DNA from: an uncultured Nocardiaceae bacterium | GTDB lineage: Bacteria; Actinomycetota; Actinomycetes; Mycobacteriales; Mycobacteriaceae | NCBI GenBank assembly: GCA_936936565.1 | Contig: CAKZIX010000178.1 | Location: 1 to 13,572 of the forward strand | Length of the DNA: 13,572 nt | Reading direction: 5' to 3' | Part shown: in pieces, positions 8,626 to 13,572 of the stretch | Numbering within the stretch: the first letter of the stretch is position 1 | Layout of the letters: each line of letters opens with the position of its first letter | Position numbers and translations under genes: made by a program | Notes under the pieces: model-generated | Told to the model about the DNA's origin: nothing | What the model saw: the letters and a program-made list of their open reading frames with translations, nothing else | Database searches by the model: none

Positions 8626-9044
8626 CAACGACCGAGCTACATCCGGCACGACAGGCGGCGCTGGCGTCGCAGGCGGCGGTGCGTGAGAAGCGCCGCGACG
8701 ACTGGGTGGCGTTGTTCGCCTCCGACGGGTGGGTCGAAGACCCGGTCGGCCCTTCGGGTTTCGACCCGGAGGGCAACGGCCACCACGGCGCCGAGGCGAT
8801 CGGAAAGTTCTGGGACATGACGATCGCCAACACCGACTCGATCGAGTTCCGCTACACGGATTCCTACGCCGGGGGCGCCGAGGTTGCCTTCGTCGGCACC
8901 GTCCGGTCGATAGTCGCCGGCACCCGGATCGACGCCGAGGGCGTGTTCGTCTACCGCGTCACCGACGACGGGAAACTCCAGTCGCTACGCGCCTTTTGGG
9001 AGGTCGAGCGCGCCTTTGCGACGGCCACCCCTGTCACTGCCTAG
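8622..9044 (+). CDS. NTF2/SnoaL-fold protein related to ketosteroid isomerase
   Basis: A 140-residue protein ending the four-gene operon. The block DWVALFASDGWVEDPVG (27-43) is strikingly like the bacterial delta5-3-ketosteroid isomerase segment VALFADDATVEDPVG, and LQSLRAFWEVERA resembles its final strand. The base aspartate aligns as D40. Of the other two isomerase residues, the tyrosine of helix 1 aligns with serine (S16), and the second acid falls at a hydrophobic position, so the standard oxyanion hole seems absent. It may therefore be a binding protein, a hydratase/dehydratase-like enzyme, or an aldolase accessory acting on steroid-CoA. Alignment is by eye. Overlap with ltp3 (ATGA) places it in the KstR-controlled aldolase operon. 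Function beyond the fold is unassigned. Confidence 0.82.
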
Positions 9045-9051
9045 TTCGGCT

Positions 9052-9101
9052 CCGCCCGCCCGGATCGTGCGGTGCCCGACGGACACCGCACGTGCGGGCG
9101 G
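9052..9101. terminator. Composite hairpin between convergent operon and cyp125, likely two-way terminator
   Basis: The 57-base gap between two convergent stop codons is nearly filled by nested inverted repeats. The outer arms are CCGCCCG (9052-9058) and CGGGCGG (9095-9101). The inner arms are CGTGCGGTG (9066-9074) and CACCGCACG (9084-9092), with a nine-base loop that can add a CC/GG pair. There is no T-tract on either side, as is common for actinobacterial terminators. The position favours a bidirectional terminator, but termination itself is inferred. Confidence 0.65.
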
Positions 9102-10361
9102 TCAGTGCGCGATCGGGCACTTGCCGTAGTCGACCTGCAGTTCCTTGATGCCGTTGAGCCAGCCCGAGCGCAGCCGCCGCGGCTGTCCCACCACGGAGAT
9201 GTCCGGCAGGTGATCGGCGATCGCGTTGAACATCAGATCGATTTCCAGTCGGGCCAGGTTCGCGCCCACACAGTAGTGCGCGCCAGTCCCACCGAACGAC
9301 AAGTGCGGATTCGGATTTCGGGTGATGTCGAAGGTGGTCGGATTCTCGAACACGGACTCGTCGAAATTGGCCGAGCCGTACATCATGGCCACCCGCTGGC
9401 CCCTCTTGATCTGCTTCCCACCGAGTTCGGTGTCCTGCAAGGCGGTTCGCTGGAAGGCCATGACCGGCGTTGCCCAGCGCACGATTTCGTCGACCGCCGT
9501 CGCCGGGCGCTCGGCCTTGAACAGCTCCCACTGGTCGGGGTGCTGAGCGAAGGCGTACATGCCGTGGGTGATGGCGCTGCGGGTCGTTTCGTTACCGGCC
9601 ACCGCAAGCAGGATGACGAAGAACCCGAATTCCTCGCTGCTCAGTTCGTGTCCGTCGACGTCGGCCTCGATCAGCTTGCTGATGATGTCGTCGGCCGGAC
9701 ACGCGCGGCGCGCCTCGGCGAGTTGGTAGGCGTAGCCGAGCAGGCCCATCGAGGCGGTGCTCGGGTCCACGTCGAACTCGGGATCGTCGTAGGAGGTCAT
9801 CTGGTTGGTCCAGTCGAACAACTTCATCCGGTCTTCCTGCGGTACGCCAAGCAGTTCGGCGATCGCCTGCAGCGGCAACTCGCACGAGACCTGGGTGACG
9901 AAGTCACCGGTGCCTGCGGTGGCCGCGGCCGCCACGATGGATTGCGCCCGGTCGGCGAGCGTGTCACGCAGGCTGTTGACGGCGCGGGGGGTGAACCCGC
10001 GCGAGATGAGCTTGCGCAGTTTGGTGTGCTCCGGATCGTCCTGGTTGATCAGGATCACGCGCTGCATGTCGATGTTCTCGCGCGGGATGTCGTCGTGGAA
10101 GCGCACGATGGCGGTGTTCTCCCGGCTGGAGAAGATGTCGCTGCGCCGCGAGATCTCTTTGACGTCGGCGTGCTTGCTGACCACCCAGAAGCCGCCGTCG
10201 TGGAAGCCGCCCTTGTCGAGCGGCTGGGAGTTCCACCACACGGGCGCGGTGCGCCGCAGTTCGGCGAACTCCGCGAAGGGCACGCGGTCGGCGTAGATGT
10301 CTGGATCGGTGAAGTCGAAACCTTCGGGAAGGTTCGGCTGAGCCTGGACCGATTGCGTCAC
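9102..10361 (-). CDS. cyp125: Cytochrome P450 CYP125, steroid C26/C27 monooxygenase
   Basis: A 419-residue P450 very close to M. tuberculosis CYP125A1. The N-terminal PNLPEGFDFTDPDIYADR (9-26) and GGFHDGGFWVVSK (51-63) are CYP125 signatures. P450 motifs present are the I-helix AGNETT (255-260), the K-helix E-x-x-R as EIVR (292-295), and the heme loop FGGTGAHYCVG (356-366) with ligand C364. CYP125 oxidises the terminal methyl of cholesterol or cholestenone in three steps to the carboxylic acid, which FadD19 then activates. I chose the GTG at 10361 because a perfect AGGAGG lies five bases upstream. An in-frame ATG at 10376 (five residues longer) has no ribosome site but cannot be excluded. A TTG further up would run through the KstR box and is rejected. 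It is divergent from fadA5, as in M. tuberculosis. Confidence 0.95.
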   Translation of the reverse strand: MTQSVQAQPNLPEGFDFTDPDIYADRVPFAEFAELRRTAPVWWNSQPLDKGGFHDGGFWVVSKHADVKEISRRSDIFSSRENTAIVRFHDDIPRENIDMQRVILINQDDPEHTKLRKLISRGFTPRAVNSLRDTLADRAQSIVAAAATAGTGDFVTQVSCELPLQAIAELLGVPQEDRMKLFDWTNQMTSYDDPEFDVDPSTASMGLLGYAYQLAEARRACPADDIISKLIEADVDGHELSSEEFGFFVILLAVAGNETTRSAITHGMYAFAQHPDQWELFKAERPATAVDEIVRWATPVMAFQRTALQDTELGGKQIKRGQRVAMMYGSANFDESVFENPTTFDITRNPNPHLSFGGTGAHYCVGANLARLEIDLMFNAIADHLPDISVVGQPRRLRSGWLNGIKELQVDYGKCPIAH

Positions 10362-10366
10362 TGCTG

Positions 10367-10372
10367 CCTCCT
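10367..10372 (-). promoter_or_regulatory. Shine-Dalgarno of cyp125
   Basis: AGGAGG on the minus strand, five bases before the GTG at 10361. It is the strongest evidence for choosing that start over the ATG at 10376, inside whose reading it would otherwise fall. Confidence 0.6.
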
Positions 10373-10402
10373 GCATCGCCACACCGCGACTCGAACTCCG
10401 AG

Positions 10403-10416
10403 TGGAACACGTTCTA
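10403..10416. promoter_or_regulatory. KstR operator of cyp125
   Basis: TGGAACACGTTCTA matches all fixed bases of T-N2-AAC-N2-GTT-N2-A. It lies 41 bases upstream of the chosen cyp125 start. A small inverted repeat, ACTCG/CGAGT with a five-base loop (10389-10403), abuts it on the cyp125 side. No convincing -10 hexamer is seen for cyp125. Confidence 0.85.
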
Positions 10417-10479
10417 AACGCATTCAAGCACAGCGCGCTGGGCTAGGAAAGGAACTCACGATCCTCCCTTGTCAGGGAC

Positions 10480-10493
10480 GCGAACGTGTTCTA
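10480..10493. promoter_or_regulatory. KstR-type operator of fadA5
   Basis: GCGAACGTGTTCTA matches the KstR consensus except the first fixed base (G for T). It is the second box in the cyp125-fadA5 gap, 77 bases from the first, so each direction seems to have its own site. Confidence 0.75.
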
Positions 10494-10514
10494 GTTTTCG
10501 AGGTGGAAGGGAGT
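10492..10514 (+). promoter_or_regulatory. Predicted -10 and ribosome site of fadA5
   Basis: TAGTTT (10492-10497) fits TANNNT and starts with the last two bases of the KstR box. Transcription would begin near 10504, just before a purine-rich GGAAGGGAG (10505-10513) that can serve as ribosome site for the ATG at 10523. Confidence 0.5.
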
Positions 10515-10522
10515 CCTACCCG

Positions 10523-11692
10523 ATGCCGAACCCAGTGATCGTCGAGGCCGTGCGCACCCCCATCGGAAAGCGCAACGGCTGGTTGTCCGGCCTGCATGCC
10601 GCCGAGCTTCTCGGCCGCGCCCAGCGCGGGCTGCTCGAGCGGGCCCAGCTGGACCCGATGCTCGTCGAACAGGCGATCGGCGGCTGCGTCACACAGTTCG
10701 CCGAGCAGTCCAACAACGTCACGCGCACGGCCTGGCTGCACGCCGGACTGCCATGGCAGACCGGTGTGACGACCATCGACTGCCAGTGCGGATCGGCCCA
10801 ACAGGCAACGCATTTGATCGCCGGGCTGATCGCCGCCGGCTCGATCGAGGTCGGAGTCGCCTGTGGCGTGGAGGCGATGAGCCGCGTGCCGCTGGGGGCA
10901 AATGTCGGCACCGACGCCGCCCGCCGCCGGCCGCACGACTGGAACATCGACCTGCCGAATCAATTTCAAGCCGCCGAACGAATTGCACAGCGGCGTGGCC
11001 TATCTCGACACGATCTCGACGAATTCGGTATGCGGTCACAAGCTCTCGCAAAACACGCCTGGGCGGAAGCCAGATTCGACCGCGAGATCGTCACAGTGAC
11101 AGCCCCGGAACTCGACGGCGACGGCCACGACACCGGCGCCAAACGAGAAGTGGTGCGCGACCAGGGATTGCGCGATACGACCGCCGCCGGTGTCGCCCGG
11201 CTCGCGCCCGTCCTCGACGGCGGAATACACACGGCGGCAACCTCTTCCCAGATCTCCGACGGCGCGGCCGCCGTGCTGCTGATGGACGAGCAGCGCGCCC
11301 GGGCACTCGGGTTGCGGCCACGCGCCCGAATCCTGGCCCAATGCCTGGTCGGCGCCGAAACCGAGTTCCACCTCGACGGTCCGGTCCAGGCCACCACCCG
11401 ACTGCTCGAGCGCACCGGAATGTCCGTGCGCGACATCGATCTGTTCGAAATAAACGAGGCTTTCGCGGCCGTACCACTGTCCTGGGCAGCGGTACACCAG
11501 CCCGATCTGGACAAGGTCAACGTCAACGGGGGTGCCTTGGCGCTCGGACATCCGGTCGGAAGTACCGGTGCCCGCCTGCTCACAACGGCGCTGCACGAAC
11601 TCGAACGACGGGACCGGACCGTCGCGCTGATCGCAATGTGCGCCGGTGGCGCGCTCGCAACCGGCACCGTGATCGAGCGAATCGATCCATAG
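10523..11692 (+). CDS. fadA5: Acetyl-CoA acetyltransferase FadA5, steroid 3-ketoacyl-CoA thiolase
   Basis: A 389-residue degradative thiolase, against about 391 in M. tuberculosis FadA5, and similar to it throughout, including PIGKRNGWLSGLHA (13-26). The catalytic set is complete: nucleophile C89 in DCQCGSAQQ (86-94), NEAFA, H343 in ALGHPVGSTG (339-348), and C373 in MCAGGALATG (372-381). FadA5 cleaves steroid 3-ketoacyl-CoA to release acetyl-CoA in side-chain beta-oxidation. This contrasts with the neighbouring Ltp3 and Ltp4, which have the same fold but have lost the nucleophile. The ATG was chosen because MPNPVIVEAVRTP is the normal N-terminus and a purine-rich ribosome site precedes it; longer in-frame starts would extend into the operator. 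The gene has its own KstR box and is divergent from cyp125. Confidence 0.95.
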   Translation: MPNPVIVEAVRTPIGKRNGWLSGLHAAELLGRAQRGLLERAQLDPMLVEQAIGGCVTQFAEQSNNVTRTAWLHAGLPWQTGVTTIDCQCGSAQQATHLIAGLIAAGSIEVGVACGVEAMSRVPLGANVGTDAARRRPHDWNIDLPNQFQAAERIAQRRGLSRHDLDEFGMRSQALAKHAWAEARFDREIVTVTAPELDGDGHDTGAKREVVRDQGLRDTTAAGVARLAPVLDGGIHTAATSSQISDGAAAVLLMDEQRARALGLRPRARILAQCLVGAETEFHLDGPVQATTRLLERTGMSVRDIDLFEINEAFAAVPLSWAAVHQPDLDKVNVNGGALALGHPVGSTGARLLTTALHELERRDRTVALIAMCAGGALATGTVIERIDP

Positions 11693-11728
11693 CGGGCGTC
11701 GCAGACGAATAGCCGAGCGACCGCAGAC

Positions 11729-11755
11729 ATTTGTCAAACGGCCGGATTTGTCAAA
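11729..11755. repeat. Pair of 10-base direct repeats
   Basis: ATTTGTCAAA occurs at 11729-11738 and again at 11746-11755, with start points 17 bases apart and CGGCCGG between them. Each copy is itself a dyad (TTTG-T-CAAA). Two copies nearly two helical turns apart could bind a dimeric regulator, but no known consensus is recognised. Confidence 0.6.
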
Positions 11756-11758
11756 TAA

Positions 11759-11772
11759 GTCGGACGTCCGAC
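11759..11772. repeat. Perfect 14-base palindrome
   Basis: GTCGGACGTCCGAC reads the same on both strands. With no loop it suits an operator better than a terminator, although a five-base stem with a four-base loop downstream of fadA5 is also possible. It follows the direct repeats by three bases. Confidence 0.6.
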
Positions 11773-11882
11773 CTGCCGCCAACTCGACCTTTACGCGGCG
11801 TAACTATCCGGAGGCCAACTGCACCCCGTCAGCTGGCAAGCACTCAGCAAACACTACATGACGGGCCCGGGCTGCACGGTCC

Positions 11883-11902
11883 GTACTCCGGGGTACTAGT
11901 AT
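11883..11902 (+). promoter_or_regulatory. Candidate promoter with overlapping dyad
   Basis: TAGTAT (11897-11902) fits the TANNNT -10 consensus. Immediately before it, GTACTCCGGGGTAC (11883-11896) is a palindrome except for one mismatched pair, and the nearby TACTAGTA is an exact one. It could start a transcript with a leader of about 190 bases for the EspR-like gene, with the dyad as its control site. This is pattern evidence only. Confidence 0.3.
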
Positions 11903-11964
11903 GTTCTCTTGGTGGGGCCGAATTGTCGGCGATACGAACCAACGATCACGACGAAGGAATCGCC

Positions 11965-12105
11965 TTGGGGGAAACGACGCGAAAAAAATCGATGTCGCCC
12001 AATTGTGGGTATTCAGTTACTGAGCCGCTAATATCGATGTTGATACAACCAAGCCAGGTCGGTGGGTTGGCGGCGGAAGGGATATGGGCGGCGTACGATG
12101 GCTGA
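11965..12105 (+). CDS. Doubtful 46-residue upstream reading frame overlapping the EspR-like start
   Basis: A TTG at 11965 is preceded at five bases by GAAGGAA and opens a 46-codon frame (LGETTRKKSMSPN at its start) that ends at TGA 12103-12105. That is eight bases into the EspR-like gene, in another frame. The arrangement would suit translational coupling or a leader peptide. The peptide resembles nothing I know, has no clear domain and may be chance. Confidence 0.15.
   Translation: MGETTRKKSMSPNCGYSVTEPLISMLIQPSQVGGLAAEGIWAAYDG
12029..12034 (+). promoter_or_regulatory. Candidate -10 element close to the EspR-like gene
   Basis: TAATAT is a near-ideal -10 hexamer lying 63 bases before the ATG at 12098, in the most AT-rich part of the gap. 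The best -35-like sequence, TTGTGG (12003-12008), is 20 bases away, which is long. If used, the leader would be about 55 bases. Confidence 0.35.
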
Positions 12106-12514
12106 CTTCGCGGCGCGGCTGAACAAGCTGTTCGAGACCGTGCATCCTCCAGGGCGCAAGCCGCACACCAACGCCGACGTTGCTGCAGCGTTGACGGAGG
12201 CTGGGCACCCGATCTCCAAGCCTTACCTATCGCAACTGCGCTCCGGGCAGCGCACCAACCCGTCCAACGAGACGGTCGCGGCACTGGCCAAGTTCTTCAA
12301 GGTCAAGCCCGATTACTTCTTCAACGACATCTACGCGGCCAAGATCGATCACGACCTCGAGCTGCTGTCGCAGCTGCAGGGGTACGGTCTGCGTCGCCTG
12401 TCGAGTCGCGCATTCGACCTGTCGGAAGAGTCGCAGTCGCTGCTCACGTCGATGGCCGAGAAGCTGCGCGCCAGCGAAGGCTTGCCCGAAATCCCACCGG
12501 ACAGCAGCGAGTAG
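12098..12514 (+). CDS. EspR-like helix-turn-helix DNA-binding protein (XRE superfamily)
   Basis: A 138-residue protein closely resembling M. tuberculosis EspR in length and layout. MADFAARLNKLFETVHPPGR (1-20) parallels EspR's N-terminus. The helix-turn-helix recognition region PISKPYLSQLRSGQRTNPSN (38-57) and the following ALAKFFKVKPDYFF (62-75) carry the family's YLSQLRSG-RTNPS signature. Residues 82-126 are predicted helical, as in EspR's dimerisation region. EspR is a nucleoid-associated regulator of ESX-1 and cell-wall genes. Actinobacteria often carry several paralogs, so orthology is not claimed. The ATG at 12098 aligns with EspR's start, though its ribosome site is weak (GGAAGGGA is 16 bases upstream). 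It converges on a membrane-protein gene with a single base between the stops. Confidence 0.88.
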   Translation: MADFAARLNKLFETVHPPGRKPHTNADVAAALTEAGHPISKPYLSQLRSGQRTNPSNETVAALAKFFKVKPDYFFNDIYAAKIDHDLELLSQLQGYGLRRLSSRAFDLSEESQSLLTSMAEKLRASEGLPEIPPDSSE

Positions 12515-12515
12515 C

Positions 12516-13493
12516 TCAGCTCTCGAACGCGCGGGCCAGCTCGCCCACCCAGCGCCTCGTCGACACGCCCTCGGGCGGCGCAATCCAGCGCACGTCGACG
12601 TGGCGTTCGGTGTCGGGCTCTCTAGCCCATCTGGCGACTACCGCAGCCCGTTCGGCCACCGCCCGCGGCGGGGCGTCGGCACCATTGGGCTCGGCGCCGC
12701 GCACGTTGGCCTGCAGATACAGCGCATCCATCACATGCGCTACGTGATCGGACGCCTTCAACACGGTCGTGGTGTGCTGCAACTCGTCGATGACCACCTC
12801 GGGGAACCGCCCGGTCATCGCGGCGTGCAGCTTGTGGATCCGGCGGATCAGCAGCTTCGCACGGATCCACACCTCGATCAGGATCCACACCGCGCCCACC
12901 GAAATCAGCAGGCTGGCCACCGACCAGGCCCAGCCAGGGCTCGGACGCAGCGCGCTGCCGTCACCGAGTTCGCGCACCGTCTGGGCCGCCGCCAGCACCC
13001 CCACCATCGCGGTGCCGAGGGTGAAGATGGAGATGCCGCGTCCGAGCGGAGTCCAGTCCACGTTGCGCACCGCGGTGACGATGATGAACAGCGCACCGGC
13101 GATCACCAGCAGCCAATCGACCGGACCGTGCCAGAGGGCGCCGACCACCATGGCCGCCGCGGTGGCGGCATAGATCCAGCCCGCCGTGGTGCGCAGGTCG
13201 CGACGCGACGCGATCGGCCAGGCCGCCGCCGCCACCACGGACGTCGCGCCGGTGAACAACACCCAGAACGACGCGGCCACCGTCGCCGCCAACTGGCCCG
13301 GAACCCGGTTCTCGTCGACGAGCCCGTCGAGCGTGTCGGCCACCTCGGGAATCGTCACGGTCGCCGCGCCGGCCACGGCCGCCACCGCGACCACGATGGC
13401 GACCCGGACGATCGTCGCCGGACGCACCAGGACACGCCCCACTCGAGCACCGGCAGCGATCCACACGGCCAGTGCGGTCAACCAATAAATCAC
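12516..13493 (-). CDS. Seven-helix integral membrane protein, resembling MAB_1171c-family putative transporters
   Basis: A 325-residue protein with about seven hydrophobic helices at residues 2-17, 29-48, 67-95, 102-122, 126-143, 152-173 and 187-210. A basic stretch (RAKLLIRRIHKLH, 211-223) and a soluble, probably cytoplasmic C-terminal domain of about 110 residues follow. The tail contains RFPEVVIDELQ (229-239), SDHVAHVMDAL (248-258), and WVGELARAF at the end. This layout, and its place beside an XRE-type regulator, recalls the MAB_1171c family of putative transporters; I am only moderately sure and know no substrate. The start is GTG at 13493, overlapping the preceding gene's stop by GTGA. 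Its 3' end is one base from the convergent EspR-like gene, so transcripts of the two may overlap. Confidence 0.8.
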   Translation of the reverse strand: MIYWLTALAVWIAAGARVGRVLVRPATIVRVAIVVAVAAVAGAATVTIPEVADTLDGLVDENRVPGQLAATVAASFWVLFTGATSVVAAAAWPIASRRDLRTTAGWIYAATAAAMVVGALWHGPVDWLLVIAGALFIIVTAVRNVDWTPLGRGISIFTLGTAMVGVLAAAQTVRELGDGSALRPSPGWAWSVASLLISVGAVWILIEVWIRAKLLIRRIHKLHAAMTGRFPEVVIDELQHTTTVLKASDHVAHVMDALYLQANVRGAEPNGADAPPRAVAERAAVVARWAREPDTERHVDVRWIAPPEGVSTRRWVGELARAFES

Positions 13494-13572
13494 CCAAGCG
13501 CCTCGTCGAATCGCAGGACCGACACGCCGGGGCCGCGGTTCGCGAACACCCGCATGCGCGTCAACAACATGC
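13490..13572 (-). CDS. C-terminal 26 residues of an unidentified upstream gene
   Basis: An open frame enters from the window edge and ends at TGA (13490-13492), overlapping the GTG of the membrane-protein gene by four bases. The visible tail begins MLLTRMRVFANRGPG and ends VLRFDEALG. The stop-start overlap strongly suggests a real coding gene co-translated with the membrane protein. Too little is visible to name it. In other actinobacteria MAB_1171c-type genes often follow an ImmA/IrrE-like metallopeptidase gene, which is a guess to test rather than a call. Confidence 0.6.
   Translation of the reverse strand, partial: MLLTRMRVFANRGPGVSVLRFDEALG

Larger units (their letters stand above)
11693..12097. 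other. 405-base intergenic region between fadA5 and the EspR-like gene
   Basis: No convincing full-length gene is seen here. Base composition is visibly more AT-rich than in the flanking genes, especially 11935-12060. It holds two direct repeats, a perfect 14-base palindrome, two TANNNT-like promoter elements and one doubtful short reading frame, each listed separately. No KstR box and no tRNA-like cloverleaf were seen. It marks the right border of the KstR-controlled locus. Confidence 0.7.

Noticed and set aside
10362..10427. Longer cyp125 start at the TTG 10427
   Set aside because: It would place the KstR operator inside the coding sequence and adds a Ser/Arg-rich tail not found in CYP125 proteins. 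The ATG at 10376 remains a minor alternative.
11731..11964. Upper part of a 124-codon frame in the fadA5-EspR gap
   Set aside because: No ribosome site at its start, no domain, and it runs through the direct repeats and palindrome; only the last 46 codons have any start signal.

Overview
The window looks like chromosomal DNA from a high-GC mycolic-acid actinobacterium. Gene content and operators suggest Nocardia or Rhodococcus (Nocardiaceae) rather than Mycobacterium, but this is inferred from remembered protein families, not from a search. Most of it is a compact sterol side-chain catabolism locus. It corresponds to two blocks that lie apart in Mycobacterium tuberculosis: Rv3515c-Rv3523 (fadD19, echA19, LLM oxidoreductase, DUF35 protein, ltp4, ltp3) and Rv3545c-Rv3546 (cyp125, fadA5).

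Layout. 1-2118 (minus): fadD19 followed by a nitronate-monooxygenase-like gene cut by the window edge. 2182-2979 (plus): echA19, divergent from fadD19. 2985-5525 (minus): an LLM/F420-type oxidoreductase and then a second acyl-CoA synthetase. 5574-9044 (plus): a tightly overlapping four-gene operon of a double-DUF35 protein, two thiolase-fold aldolase-like proteins (Ltp4, Ltp3) and an NTF2/ketosteroid-isomerase-fold protein. 9052-9101: a composite hairpin between convergent units. 9102-10361 (minus): cyp125, divergent from fadA5 (10523-11692, plus). 11693-12097: a 405-base gap with repeats, a perfect palindrome and possible promoters. 12098-12514 (plus): an EspR-like DNA-binding protein. 12516-13493 (minus): a seven-helix membrane protein, preceded by the last codons of an overlapping upstream gene.

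How it works together. CYP125 oxidises the terminal side-chain carbon. FadD19, and possibly the second synthetase, form CoA thioesters. EchA19 hydrates an enoyl-CoA intermediate. Ltp3/Ltp4 with the DUF35 partner probably cleave carbon-carbon bonds by retro-aldol chemistry, which is the proposed route for C24-branched plant sterols. FadA5 performs thiolysis. Five sites matching the KstR operator (T-N2-AAC-N2-GTT-N2-A) lie at the promoters of every transcription unit from fadD19 to fadA5, so the locus should be one KstR regulon induced by sterol-derived CoA thioesters. At several promoters the operator overlaps the -10 element, and two synthetase genes look leaderless. Right of fadA5 the operators stop and an apparently unrelated regulator/membrane-protein module begins.
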